64,000 bases of DNA from Candidatus Desulfofervidus auxilii (GTDB taxonomy: Bacteria; Desulfobacterota; Desulfofervidia; Desulfofervidales; Desulfofervidaceae), in assembly GCA_030262725.1 (NCBI GenBank), contig JAJSZS010000002.1:62001-126000 (forward strand). Direction: 5' to 3'. The notes below the pieces were generated by a model. The model was not told the DNA's origin and searched no databases. It was given only the letters and a program-made list of their open reading frames with translations. Made by a program: the position numbers and the translations under genes. Below, one piece after another: positions 47,508 to 56,266 of this stretch; position 1 is the first letter of the stretch, and every line of letters starts with the position of its first letter.

Positions 47508-48336
47508 AAAAATTTCAAAGGAAGCTTTAAAAGAAAAGGTTTTAGAAAAATTACCTACTTTACCAAAAGTAGTGCAAGAAGCTTGGAAATTGATGGAAAG
47601 GCCTAATGTTTCTCCTGAACTTATTAGTGAAGTGATTGGCAAAGATATTACTCTTACTGCTAAAATACTTCGGCTTATAAATTCCCCTTTTTATGGATTT
47701 CCTAACCGAATTGGCTCGTTAAAACACGCTATCATTCTTTTAGGTTTTAACACCATTAGAGGATTATTAATTAGCAGTGTACTTTTTGGTGAAATTACTC
47801 CTCCGCTTATGCGTATTTGGGAACATGCTTGTGAATGCGCTACTACTGCTGGTATTATTGCTAGACAACTCAATTATAAAGAGGCAGATGAAATTACAGT
47901 TGCTGGGTTATTACATGATATGAGCAAAGTAGTTTTAAAGGTCTATTTGCCAGAAATTGATGCTAAAATAGAAATTGTAAAACAAAAATCTCTATGTCTT
48001 GATTATGAAGCTGAAAAAGAGGTTATGGGATTTGCCCATGATGTTATTAATCTTTGGTTAGCTGAACAGTGGCATTTTCCTCCTAGTCTTACAGAAGCTT
48101 TAGCTTATCATCATACTGTGGAAAAGGCTAAAAAATATCCCCAATTTGCAGCTATTATTAATTTAGCTGATGTACTCATACATGTCTATCGCTTAACACC
48201 TGGTATGGAGGTTATTCCTGAAATTCATCCAAAAACATATGAAATTTTAAATATCTTTCCTGATTTTCTTTTTGAAATTATAAGAACTATGGATAGAACT
48301 TTATATAATCTTGAATGGAGAATAGATGAAAAATAA
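47494..48336 (+). CDS. HDOD domain signalling protein
   Basis: A 280-residue HDOD protein. The family core is LEKLPTLPKVVQEAWKLM, VIGKDITLTAKILRLINSPF, SLKHAIILLGFNTIRGLLIS and an HD-like helix GLLHDMSKVVL. The domain usually senses or relays signals with unknown ligand; catalytic activity is not expected. It overlaps the preceding gene by 14 bases and the REC-GGDEF gene by 11, so the three make one unit. Confidence 0.9.
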   Translation: MSANEKISKEALKEKVLEKLPTLPKVVQEAWKLMERPNVSPELISEVIGKDITLTAKILRLINSPFYGFPNRIGSLKHAIILLGFNTIRGLLISSVLFGEITPPLMRIWEHACECATTAGIIARQLNYKEADEITVAGLLHDMSKVVLKVYLPEIDAKIEIVKQKSLCLDYEAEKEVMGFAHDVINLWLAEQWHFPPSLTEALAYHHTVEKAKKYPQFAAIINLADVLIHVYRLTPGMEVIPEIHPKTYEILNIFPDFLFEIIRTMDRTLYNLEWRIDEK

Positions 48337-49258
48337 TAAAGCTTTTTTGTTTATTTCCGAAAAAGATAAAAATTTTTTAAAAAATTGCTTAAAGGAGCTC
48401 GGATATCAACCACAATTTTGCGAAAAAGAAATCTATTTTTTAGAAAAACTTTATGCTTCACCACCAAATCTTATTATTTTAGATTTAGATTGTAATTCAT
48501 CTTTTTTTGAAACTATTAAAATAATTAAAAGTTCTCCTATTTTTTTAGAAGTTCCCCTTATTGTTTTATGTTCTTTAGAAAAATTAGAAAATATCAATTG
48601 GGAAGATATAAATCTAGATGATTTTCTTGTTAAACCTTTTAAAAAAATAGAGTTTATAAAACGTCTTGATTTAGCAAAAATTAGAGCTTCTCGTATCTTG
48701 GATGCAAATCCTTTAACTAAACTTCCTGGCAATACAACAATTATTTCTAAAATTCAACAACTTATTGCTCGCAATCAAGACTTTGCTTTAGGGTACGTAG
48801 ATTTGAATCATTTTAAAGCTTATAATGATAGATACGGTTTTGTGCGAGGAGATGAGGTAATAAAGCTTCTTGCTCGAATAATTACAAATGTAATTAGCAA
48901 TATTCCAGGAGAGACATTTGTTGGTCACATTGGGGGCGATGACTTTGTCTTTATTGTTCCGCCAGAAGAAGCAGAAAAAGTAGCTAAACAAATTATTGAA
49001 TATTTTGATCAAATTATACCTTCTTTTTATGATCAAGAAGATAGAAAAAAAGGAATTATTATTTCAAAAGATAGAAAAGGAAACTTACAAAAATTTCCCC
49101 TTATGACACTTGCCATTGCTATTGTGCGCAATTGGGGGAATTATCGTCTTAAACATTATGGTCAAGCAATAAAGGTAATTACAGAATTAAAAAAATGGGC
49201 TAAGAAGGATCGAAGTAAAAGTACTTATGTTATGGAACGTCGGTCATCTCCTGAGTAA
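48326..49258 (+). CDS. degenerate REC plus GGDEF domain protein
   Basis: A 310-residue response regulator-like protein: a receiver-like N-domain (about 1-115) with the phosphoacceptor region LIILDLDCNS, then a GGDEF domain (about 130-300). The active-site motif reads GGDDF rather than GGDEF (GHIGGDDFVFIVP), a change that often still allows c-di-GMP synthesis. The inserted IISKDRKGNLQKF is unusual. It may make c-di-GMP or only bind GTP. It overlaps the HDOD gene and comF. Confidence 0.85.
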   Translation: MKNNKAFLFISEKDKNFLKNCLKELGYQPQFCEKEIYFLEKLYASPPNLIILDLDCNSSFFETIKIIKSSPIFLEVPLIVLCSLEKLENINWEDINLDDFLVKPFKKIEFIKRLDLAKIRASRILDANPLTKLPGNTTIISKIQQLIARNQDFALGYVDLNHFKAYNDRYGFVRGDEVIKLLARIITNVISNIPGETFVGHIGGDDFVFIVPPEEAEKVAKQIIEYFDQIIPSFYDQEDRKKGIIISKDRKGNLQKFPLMTLAIAIVRNWGNYRLKHYGQAIKVITELKKWAKKDRSKSTYVMERRSSPE

Positions 49259-49973
49259 TAAAGTGTCAAATCTATTAGACTTCTTTTTTCCTTGTCTTTG
49301 TCCTAGCTGTGGTCAAAAAGTAGAAAGAGAAACTCTTTTTTGCTCAGATTGTTTTTCTTCTTTAAAATTTATTACTCCACCTTTTTGTTATATTTGTGGT
49401 CGCCCTTTTACTATTAGAGATTTATCCAGCCATATTTGTGGTAATTGTCTAAGAAAAAAACCTTTCTTTAAAGCAGCTAGAGCTGTTTTTAGCTATACTG
49501 AGCCAGTAAAAAAAGCAATTATTCAATTTAAGTTTCAAAATAATACAGATTTAGCTAGTTTGTTTGTTAAAGAAATTTTATTTCACCTAAAAGATTTTAT
49601 TGAAAAAATAGATCCAACATTAATAATACCTGTTCCTCTTCATTTAAAAAGACTTCGAGAAAGAGGATATAATCAATGTCTTTTACTAGCTAAAAAAATA
49701 GCAAAAGTTTTAGATGTTCCTTGTGATTTTAAAGTTTTAAAAAAGATAAAAGCTACACCACCTCAAGTAGGTCTTTCTTTGGCTGAAAGATATAAAAATA
49801 TAAAAGGGAGTTTTGCTGTTATTAAACCAGATTATATAAAAAAGAAGAGAATATTACTTATTGATGATGTCTTTACTACAGGTAGTACTGTTAATGAGTG
49901 TGCTAAAATATTAATGAAGGCAGGAGCAGAAGGTGTATGGGTAATTACATTGGCGAGGACGACTGAGTTTTAA
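49227..49973 (+). CDS. ComF family phosphoribosyltransferase-like protein
   Basis: A 248-residue ComFC/GntX protein: N-terminal Cys pairs (LCPSCGQ, CSDC, CYICGRPF, CGNC) that should bind zinc, then a type I phosphoribosyltransferase domain with PVPLHLKRLRERGYNQ and PRPP loop LLIDDVFTTGSTVNE. Homologues act in natural transformation or DNA uptake, but a general role is unknown. The start overlaps the GGDEF gene by 32 bases; a GTG at 49263 just after the stop is an alternative. It is followed by rfaE2. Confidence 0.88.
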   Translation: MLWNVGHLLSNKVSNLLDFFFPCLCPSCGQKVERETLFCSDCFSSLKFITPPFCYICGRPFTIRDLSSHICGNCLRKKPFFKAARAVFSYTEPVKKAIIQFKFQNNTDLASLFVKEILFHLKDFIEKIDPTLIIPVPLHLKRLRERGYNQCLLLAKKIAKVLDVPCDFKVLKKIKATPPQVGLSLAERYKNIKGSFAVIKPDYIKKKRILLIDDVFTTGSTVNECAKILMKAGAEGVWVITLARTTEF

Positions 49974-49986
49974 GATAGGGATAATC

Positions 49987-50469
49987 ATGAGCAGGGATAA
50001 GATCATCTCATGGGAGCAACTTAAAGAAGAAGTGAAAAAATGGCAAACATCTGGTTTAAAAGTAGTTTTTACTAATGGTTGTTTTGATCTTTTGCATATT
50101 GGTCATATCCGTTATCTTCAGGCTGCAAAAAATTACGGTGATAAACTTATTGTGGCAATAAACAGTGATCGTTCTGTAAGAGAAATAAAGGGTGAAAGGC
50201 GCCCTATTATCTCAGAAAATGAAAGGGCTGAAATAGTAGCTGCTTTAGCCTGTGTAGATAGAGTGGTAATTTTTGATGAACCTACACCACTCTCTTTAAT
50301 CAATTTTTTGCAACCAGATGTATTGGTAAAGGGTACGGACTGGCCAGAAGAAAAAATTGTTGGTAGAGAAGTAGTTTTGGACAAAGGTGGTAAGATTATA
50401 AGAATACCCATTGTTGAAGGAATTTCTACAACAGAAATTATCAAAAAGATCCTTAAAAGATATAAATAA
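49987..50469 (+). CDS. rfaE2: heptose-1-phosphate adenylyltransferase (RfaE2/HldE C-domain)
   Basis: A 160-residue nucleotidyltransferase that makes ADP-D-glycero-D-manno-heptose for lipopolysaccharide cores. The CTD-type motif TNGCFDLLHIGHIRYL (HxGH), then VAINSDRSVREIKGERRPI and a C-terminal ISTTEIIKKI are present. It lacks the kinase half, so a separate RfaE1 is expected. It suggests a Gram-negative outer membrane. Convergent with the DUF47 gene with two bases between. Confidence 0.93.
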   Translation: MSRDKIISWEQLKEEVKKWQTSGLKVVFTNGCFDLLHIGHIRYLQAAKNYGDKLIVAINSDRSVREIKGERRPIISENERAEIVAALACVDRVVIFDEPTPLSLINFLQPDVLVKGTDWPEEKIVGREVVLDKGGKIIRIPIVEGISTTEIIKKILKRYK

Positions 50470-50471
50470 AA

Positions 50472-51134
50472 TCACCTAGCTATCATTACTCGCATAATAT
50501 CAGCTGCATTTTCAGCATGATCAGCAATGTCGCCAATATATTTTGTTGTTTCAAGGAGATGATGAAGAGTAAGACAATCAACTTTTAAATTAAAAACTGC
50601 TTTAATTATTCCTTGAGCAATCTGGTCAGATTCCCATTCTTTCTGTCTTACTTCTCTAATCTTTTTTATCACTAAATCTTTATCCCTCTTGATAAAACCG
50701 ACTGCTCTAGGCATAAGATAAACGGCTTCACTTAAAATTAAAACAGCTTCAATACAGACATCTAACAAATTTTTAAAGTCTTGCTTGATTTCTTTAAGTA
50801 CAACTCCTTGCTTAAAAGTAAGCCACACTACTGTGTCTTCTGCACTATCTAAAATATGATCAAGTTCTTTAATTAGAGAGAAAAATTGAAACTTATCCAC
50901 CGGCATAAATACACCACGAGGAAGGCTATTTCTAATTTCTCTTTTCATATCATCTGCTTCATGTTCAATTCGACTTACTTTTTCAGAAAATATTTCAAAT
51001 TGTCTGTAGTCCTCATCTACATAAGCATGAAGTGCTAGCTTAAGCGTTTCCATACCTTCTTTTATTTTATCAGTAAAAGGAAGTAATTTTAAAAATGGGC
51101 AACTCACAAATGTATGTAAGCCTGGAACACGCAT
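50472..51134 (-). CDS. DUF47/PhoU-like phosphate transport regulator
   Basis: A 220-residue helical protein of the TIGR00153/DUF47 family, related to PhoU. It is the usual partner of PiT transporters and is encoded nine bases after the pit gene. Helical segments with EHEADDMKREIRNSLPRG and IKELDHILDSAEDTVV fit the family. It likely controls transport activity. How it senses phosphate is not known. Confidence 0.9.
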   Translation of the reverse strand: MRVPGLHTFVSCPFLKLLPFTDKIKEGMETLKLALHAYVDEDYRQFEIFSEKVSRIEHEADDMKREIRNSLPRGVFMPVDKFQFFSLIKELDHILDSAEDTVVWLTFKQGVVLKEIKQDFKNLLDVCIEAVLILSEAVYLMPRAVGFIKRDKDLVIKKIREVRQKEWESDQIAQGIIKAVFNLKVDCLTLHHLLETTKYIGDIADHAENAADIMRVMIAR

Positions 51135-51143
51135 CTTTATCTC

Positions 51144-52373
51144 CTAGGTGAAAATATTTAACAATATTTTAAACACTAGCATACCTGTTATTGCTACAAT
51201 AGGCAAGGTGATTAACCAATAAAGAATAATTTTAAATATAATTTTCATATCTACTGCTTCAAAACCTTTTGCCAAACCTATACCAATAACAGCCCCAACA
51301 GCTGCATGAGTAGTAGATACTGGTAGACCCAGTTTAGAAGCAAGAAGAATAGTTGTCGCTGTACCTACATCTATAGAAAATCCTCTTGTATTAGTTAACT
51401 CAGTAATTCTAAATCCTACTGTCCTTATAACTCTATGACCAAAGGTAATAATACCAAGAGCAATACCCAAACCACCATATGCTAAAAGAGGGATAGGAAT
51501 GGGTACTTTAGCTCCTACATGTCCTGTTTTTATAAATAAATAAATAACAGTAAGAGGCCCCACAGCATTAGCCACATCATTTGCACCTTGACTTAAAGCA
51601 ACATAACAAGAAGTAAAAATTTGAAGTTTTCTAAATACTTTTTCTACATGATTGTTTCTTTGTTTTTTCATCCAATTGCGGATGAGCCGTCGTCCGACTA
51701 AAGCGCTTAAAAAAGCAATACCTGAAGAGATAAAACAGCTATAAAGTGTATTTATATTCATTCTTTTACCTAATGGTGTCTTTAGAAGAAATGACATACT
51801 GACAATAAACATAGCTAAGCTAATAAAAAAAGGTCCTATTTCTGTAAGTTTTTCTGGATCCTCTTTTTCCAAAACAGTTTTACGAATAATTATAAATAAA
51901 AAAAATCCTAATATTCCACTGAAAAATGGAGAGATTATCCAGCTTGCTATTATCCCTATTACCTTTGCCCAATTCACAGCATAAAAACCACCAGCAACAA
52001 TGCCTACTCCCAATAAAGATCCAACGATAGAATGAGTACTAGAGACAGGCATCTCCATCCAAGTAGCAATAAAAACCCAAAGACTAGCTGAAAAAAGAGC
52101 TGAAAAGGAACCAATAATAATAAATTCAGGATGGGCAGAGAAGGCTTCAAATGGTATTATTCCCTTACGAATAGTTTCAGCCACATGACTGCCAATAAAG
52201 GTAGCCCCAATAAAGGTAAGAAGACTAGCGATAAACATTGCCTGTCTAATGGTAATAGCACGGGCACCAACGGCAGAAGCCATGGAATTAGCTACATCAT
52301 TTGCCCCAAGATTCCAAGCCATGGCAAATCCTAGAATAAAGCCACCTATAAGGAAAAAAAGAGAATGTTCCAC
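51144..52373 (-). CDS. pit: PiT family inorganic phosphate transporter
   Basis: A low-affinity phosphate permease of about ten transmembrane helices. The two family repeats are visible: NLGANDVANSMASAVGA near the start and SQGANDVANAVGPLTV in the second half, with the signature Asn-Asp pairs and STHAAVGAV. I choose the GTG at 52373 (409 residues), since GGAGG lies five bases upstream; the frame is also open to a TTG at 52385. Promoter TTGACA-TAACAA lies upstream. DUF47 is coupled behind it. Confidence 0.94.
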   Translation of the reverse strand: MEHSLFFLIGGFILGFAMAWNLGANDVANSMASAVGARAITIRQAMFIASLLTFIGATFIGSHVAETIRKGIIPFEAFSAHPEFIIIGSFSALFSASLWVFIATWMEMPVSSTHSIVGSLLGVGIVAGGFYAVNWAKVIGIIASWIISPFFSGILGFFLFIIIRKTVLEKEDPEKLTEIGPFFISLAMFIVSMSFLLKTPLGKRMNINTLYSCFISSGIAFLSALVGRRLIRNWMKKQRNNHVEKVFRKLQIFTSCYVALSQGANDVANAVGPLTVIYLFIKTGHVGAKVPIPIPLLAYGGLGIALGIITFGHRVIRTVGFRITELTNTRGFSIDVGTATTILLASKLGLPVSTTHAAVGAVIGIGLAKGFEAVDMKIIFKIILYWLITLPIVAITGMLVFKILLNIFT

Positions 52374-52392
52374 TTCCACCTCCAAACGGGTT

Positions 52393-52420
52393 TTGTTAAC
52401 ATTATTTTATTTTTTGTCAA
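52393..52420 (-). promoter_or_regulatory. pit promoter
   Basis: On the minus strand TTGACA (52420-52415), 16 bases, TAACAA (52398-52393). The start of transcription would be about 12 bases before the GTG at 52373, with room for its ribosome binding site. Confidence 0.5.
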
Positions 52421-52437
52421 GTAAAAATTAAATATTC

Positions 52438-52466
52438 TTGACTTTTTTAAAATAGCCATCTATCCT
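52438..52466 (+). promoter_or_regulatory. aldolase gene promoter
   Basis: TTGACT (52438-52443), 17 bases, TATCCT (52461-52466), followed by AAGGAGG and the TTG start at 52488. Leader about 15 bases. Divergent from the pit promoter. Confidence 0.55.
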
Positions 52467-52487
52467 TAAGAAAAAAGGAGGTAAGCC

Positions 52488-53870
52488 TTGTTTAAAGATA
52501 TTAGGACTCTTAATGAAACGCTGACAAGAATATCTTATTGGGAAAAGGATGGTTTAATTGTTACAGATGTTGCTACTTTAAGAGATAAAATTATTGATGA
52601 ACTTGTATATACAGCTGTATTTGCTGAAGATATTACTTTAAAAAATGCAGCTAGATGGAGTATCAGAGCTTTAGCACTTGCCTTAGACATCATCCCATCT
52701 TCTATTCATGAGCTTTATATGGCTATTGGAAGGAAAGAAATTGGTGGTTTTACAGTGCCTGCTGTGAATATTCGTGGGATGACCTATGATGTAGTTCGCC
52801 AAATATTTAAACTTTCAAAAAAAGAGGCAATTGGTCCATTTATTTTTGAGATTGCAAAAACAGAAATTTCTTATACTGATCAACGGCCAGCAGAATATGC
52901 TTCATGTATACTTGCAGCAGCTATTAAGGAAGGATATAAAGGCCCTGTTTTTATTCAAGGAGACCATTTTCAATTTAGTCGAAGAAAATTTTCTGAAGAT
53001 CCTGAAGCAGAACTTGAGTCAATAAAAATACTTACCCAAGAAGCTATAGAAGCAGGCTTTTTTAATATTGATATTGATGCTTCTACTTTAGTAGACTATA
53101 GTCGTCCTACTTTGATTGAACAACAGAAGGAAAATTATGAATATACAGCTAAACTTACTAATTTTATCAGAAAAATTGAACCAAAAGGGATAACTATTTC
53201 TATAGGTGGAGAAATTGGTCATATTGGAGGCAAAAATTCTACAGTAGAAGAATTTGAAGCCTTTATGGAAGGATATTTAAATACATTAAAACAATTTGGT
53301 GAAATGCCTGGAATAAGCAAAATTAGTGTACAAACAGGCACTTCTCATGGTGGCATTCCCTTACCTGATGGTACAGTTGCTAAAGTAAAGCTTGATTTTG
53401 AAGTACTAAGAAGTATTTCCAAAGTAGCTAGAGAAAAATATGGTCTATCAGGGGCGGTTCAACACGGTGCTTCTACTTTACCTGATGAATTATTTGATAA
53501 ATTTCCTGAAGTAGGAACTGCTGAAATCCATCTTGCTACTGGTTTTCAAAACATTATTTATGAATATTTACCTGAAGACATTCGTCAAGAAATCTATGAA
53601 TATCTTAAGACCAATTTTAAGAAAGAATGGAAAGAAGGTCTCACTGAACAACAATTTATTTATAAAACAAGAAAAAAGGGATTTGGCCCATTTAAAAAGA
53701 CCTTATGGGAATTGCCAAAAGAAGTGAAAGAAAAAATCTTAAATGAATTATACAAAAAATTCTATCTTATTTTTCAAAAATTAAATGTTTTTCAAACCAA
53801 ATCTTATATCGAAAAATACATTTCACCTTTAAAGGTAAACCTTCCCAAACCAGCAGGTTTATTAGAATAA
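52488..53870 (+). CDS. class II aldolase-like protein (fructose-bisphosphate type)
   Basis: A 460-residue class II aldolase-type TIM barrel. Zinc-ligand candidates are visible: GDHFQF, a late HIGGK block (IGGEIGHIGGKNSTVEE) and AVQHGAS. SISKVAREKYGLSGAVQHG and TAEIHLATGFQ complete the barrel. The N-terminus (about 1-90) and the C-terminal tail are longer than in the standard 305-residue FBP aldolase. It may cleave fructose or tagatose bisphosphate or another ketose phosphate; the substrate is not clear. TTG is the likely start because AAGGAGG lies six bases upstream. Confidence 0.75.
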   Translation: MFKDIRTLNETLTRISYWEKDGLIVTDVATLRDKIIDELVYTAVFAEDITLKNAARWSIRALALALDIIPSSIHELYMAIGRKEIGGFTVPAVNIRGMTYDVVRQIFKLSKKEAIGPFIFEIAKTEISYTDQRPAEYASCILAAAIKEGYKGPVFIQGDHFQFSRRKFSEDPEAELESIKILTQEAIEAGFFNIDIDASTLVDYSRPTLIEQQKENYEYTAKLTNFIRKIEPKGITISIGGEIGHIGGKNSTVEEFEAFMEGYLNTLKQFGEMPGISKISVQTGTSHGGIPLPDGTVAKVKLDFEVLRSISKVAREKYGLSGAVQHGASTLPDELFDKFPEVGTAEIHLATGFQNIIYEYLPEDIRQEIYEYLKTNFKKEWKEGLTEQQFIYKTRKKGFGPFKKTLWELPKEVKEKILNELYKKFYLIFQKLNVFQTKSYIEKYISPLKVNLPKPAGLLE

Positions 53871-53897
53871 AGTTTTTTAGAGCAGTAAAAAAACTTT
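53869..53897. terminator. AT-rich inverted repeat after aldolase gene
   Basis: AAAGTTTTTTA and TAAAAAAACTTT flank a six-base loop right at the aldolase stop. The stem is almost all A-T, so termination would be weak, but it may work in both directions between the aldolase and the convergent tRNA transcript. Confidence 0.35.
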
Positions 53898-53923
53898 AGA
53901 AAGAACTAATTTTTTAAAAAATC

Positions 53924-53999
53924 TGGTGGGCCGTGCAGGACTCGAACCTGCAACCTACGGATTAAGAGTCCGTTGCTCTACCAGTTGAGCTAACGGCCC
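53924..53999 (-). tRNA. trnK: tRNA-Lys (anticodon CTT)
   Basis: The minus strand of these 76 bases folds as a tRNA: GGGCCGT acceptor, D arm with AGCTCAACTGGTAGAGC, anticodon stem ACGGACTCTTAATCCGT with CTT, and T arm GCAGGTTCGAGTCCTGC. The 3' side is ACGGCCC, discriminator A and a genomically encoded CCA. It decodes AAG. It sits ten bases upstream of surE on the same strand, so the two may share a transcript. Confidence 0.97.
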
Positions 54000-54009
54000 T
54001 GTTTAAAAT

Positions 54010-54807
54010 TTAAATTATGTCTTTATTCCTGTCAAGCATTGTGTTGTTTATTTTAATAAAAGGTGTGTTTCTAAGTTGTTCTAAGGTATGGTAATTGGTT
54101 AGGTCATGGTGGATGGGAGTAATAGAGATCATCCCTTGTGTTAAAGCATAAATATCAGTATCTGGTTCTGGTTCATAAAGAAAACCATCTCCAGCTTCCC
54201 AATAATAAACATGATGCCTTGGATCAATCCTTTTTTCAAAACGATCTCGTAAAGGTATAGTAGCTTGACGGGTGAAGGCTATTCCTTTTATTTTTTCTAA
54301 AGGAAGGGCAGGAATATTAACATTTAAGCAAACTCCTGGTGGCAATTCTAATTTAGGTAATTTTTCTGCCAGAATATATGCAAATGTAGCTGCTATTTTA
54401 AAATCAGGTCTAGTATAAGCGTCCAAAGAAATTGCCATAGCTGAAATACCTAAAATAGCTGCTTCAGTTGCTGCAGAAACTGTGCCTGAATAAAGCACAT
54501 TTATGCCTACATTTGGGCCAGCATTTATCCCAGAGATTACTATATCAGGAGGTGGGGAGATTAATTCATTAACTGCAATCTTTACTGCATCAGCAGGTGT
54601 GCCACTTACAGCATAACCGTAAAAAATTCCATTGCGATAAATTTCTTTTACCCTTAAAGGATAACTTAAAGTAATGGCATGACCAACAGCACTTTGTTCG
54701 TTTTCTGGAGCAACAATAAAAACTTCATGGTCTTTTTTAAATATCTCATAAAGAGCATAAAGACCCTGAGCATAAATGCCATCATCATTAGTAAGGAGTA
54801 CTCGCAT
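54010..54807 (-). CDS. surE: 5'/3'-nucleotidase SurE
   Basis: SurE dephosphorylates nucleoside monophosphates in a metal-dependent way and is linked to stationary-phase survival. The 265 residues begin MRVLLTNDDGIYAQGL, with Asp8-Asp9 and the later VAPENEQSAVGHA, SGINAGPNVG and YSGTVSAATEAA metal-site loops. The end is IHHDLTNYHTLEQL. It starts one base after the DUF4139 stop and ends 11 bases before the tRNA-Lys. Confidence 0.95.
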   Translation of the reverse strand: MRVLLTNDDGIYAQGLYALYEIFKKDHEVFIVAPENEQSAVGHAITLSYPLRVKEIYRNGIFYGYAVSGTPADAVKIAVNELISPPPDIVISGINAGPNVGINVLYSGTVSAATEAAILGISAMAISLDAYTRPDFKIAATFAYILAEKLPKLELPPGVCLNVNIPALPLEKIKGIAFTRQATIPLRDRFEKRIDPRHHVYYWEAGDGFLYEPEPDTDIYALTQGMISITPIHHDLTNYHTLEQLRNTPFIKINNTMLDRNKDII

Positions 54808-54808
54808 T

Positions 54809-56194
54809 TTAATCCCTCACTCTTACTAAATAATTTAATTTTTCTTTACTACCTGGTGGTACTGTAATAAGGAATTGAAGCTCATGGGCACTTATTTTTT
54901 GATAAGGGGCTGAAGCATTTACTACCTTCCAATCTCCTGGTACCTCTTCCAAAACGGTAATTTCAACAGGTGTTTCTTTATTGTTATTAAAAGTGATTTC
55001 CCAACCGATTTCATAAGTATTACTTGTTAAGCGACGATAAATTATTTGCCGACGAGTTGCTGTAATATCAAATGCTATACCCATATTGAGTTTTATTTTT
55101 TCTTTTATAGGTATTGATTCTATTTTATCTTCTCCAATGAATATTAAATTTCCTTCTATGTTCCTTTGATAAACTCTTACTTTTCCTGGTGGAAGCGGTA
55201 TTCCCAAATTATGTTTTGAATCATTAACAGTTTCAAGATATACTTGAATTTTATCTCTAGTAATAGGGACATCATAATAAGAACGATAGTAATAACTAGA
55301 ACCTCGATAAATGAATTTTTCTTCAATGAGAATATCTTCTTTTCTCAGGAATTGTACTTGTTTTTTTTGTTTGTCCTCTAATTCAAGAGGATAAGGAAGG
55401 GTGTAAAGATGATATTCAAAAAATGGTTTCTCTTCTATTTTTTCCTCTTTAAAAGTTTTACGATAAAGTAATGGTGCTTGAACCTTATGAATTTCCCCAG
55501 CAATAAGTATTACTTGCGCATGATGAAAAGTTGCACCACTTTCATTGTTAATAGTAATCCAACTAATTAAATTTCCTTTTTTCCTTTCAGTTAAAATTAG
55601 TACATAATTAGTTTGCCAATTCATATTTTGTGTAATATAGGAAAGCTGAATCAGTTGCTCTTGTTCTTCATTATTGCTAATGTGACATAACAAAGTGGGA
55701 TTTGGAAAAAACTCATCAGGTAATTTTGGTAATATGAGCTGACCAGGGCATGGCATATATATTTCACCATTTATACTGCAAACTATGTTCTCTTTTGAAT
55801 TTAAAAGAATAGCTTCTACTAATTCTCTTTGTTTGGTATATGGATTTTCAAAATAAACCTTTATTGGTTTTCCTATATATTTTTTTAAAAGATTTTTCGG
55901 TGTGATTAAATTATAGTGATAATTCAAAGAAAATATTTTAAAATATTGAGGTGAAGAAATAGATTCTATCACTATGCTTTCTGGTTCAATTTTGTTTGGA
56001 ATACCCTCTATTTTTAAATCATACTCACCTATAGGAATTCTTAACCTTCTTATTTCTTTCACTAAAGCAAAATTTTGATTATAAATTACAATTTGGACTG
56101 CTTCTCTATCATTAGAAGTGGTTTTAAAAATTGTCTGAGCGATTGATTGATTAAAAGAAAATAAAAAAAATGTGATGATTAAAATATACTTCAT
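54809..56194 (-). CDS. exported DUF4139 domain protein
   Basis: A 461-residue secreted protein. A signal peptide (MKYILIITFFLFSFNQSIAQ) precedes a beta-rich chain, with the DUF4139 domain at about 185-455 (ENPYTKQREL, then QMNWQTNYVL-like segments and GIAFDITATRRQI). The function of the family is not known; it is usually outer-surface or periplasmic. I use ATG 56194 because GGAGGAAA precedes it. A Tyr-rich loop (RGSSYYYRSYYD) is unusual. Confidence 0.8.
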   Translation of the reverse strand: MKYILIITFFLFSFNQSIAQTIFKTTSNDREAVQIVIYNQNFALVKEIRRLRIPIGEYDLKIEGIPNKIEPESIVIESISSPQYFKIFSLNYHYNLITPKNLLKKYIGKPIKVYFENPYTKQRELVEAILLNSKENIVCSINGEIYMPCPGQLILPKLPDEFFPNPTLLCHISNNEEQEQLIQLSYITQNMNWQTNYVLILTERKKGNLISWITINNESGATFHHAQVILIAGEIHKVQAPLLYRKTFKEEKIEEKPFFEYHLYTLPYPLELEDKQKKQVQFLRKEDILIEEKFIYRGSSYYYRSYYDVPITRDKIQVYLETVNDSKHNLGIPLPPGKVRVYQRNIEGNLIFIGEDKIESIPIKEKIKLNMGIAFDITATRRQIIYRRLTSNTYEIGWEITFNNNKETPVEITVLEEVPGDWKVVNASAPYQKISAHELQFLITVPPGSKEKLNYLVRVRD

Positions 56195-56266
56195 GTTGGT
56201 TTCCTCCAAATTATGATTAATATTTCTTTTAAAAAAATATAGATTTCTCGATAGATAGATAAAATA

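Noticed and set aside
48326-49258. GGDEF protein as an active cyclase by default
   Set aside because: The motif is GGDDF and the receiver domain is weak, so activity cannot be assumed.
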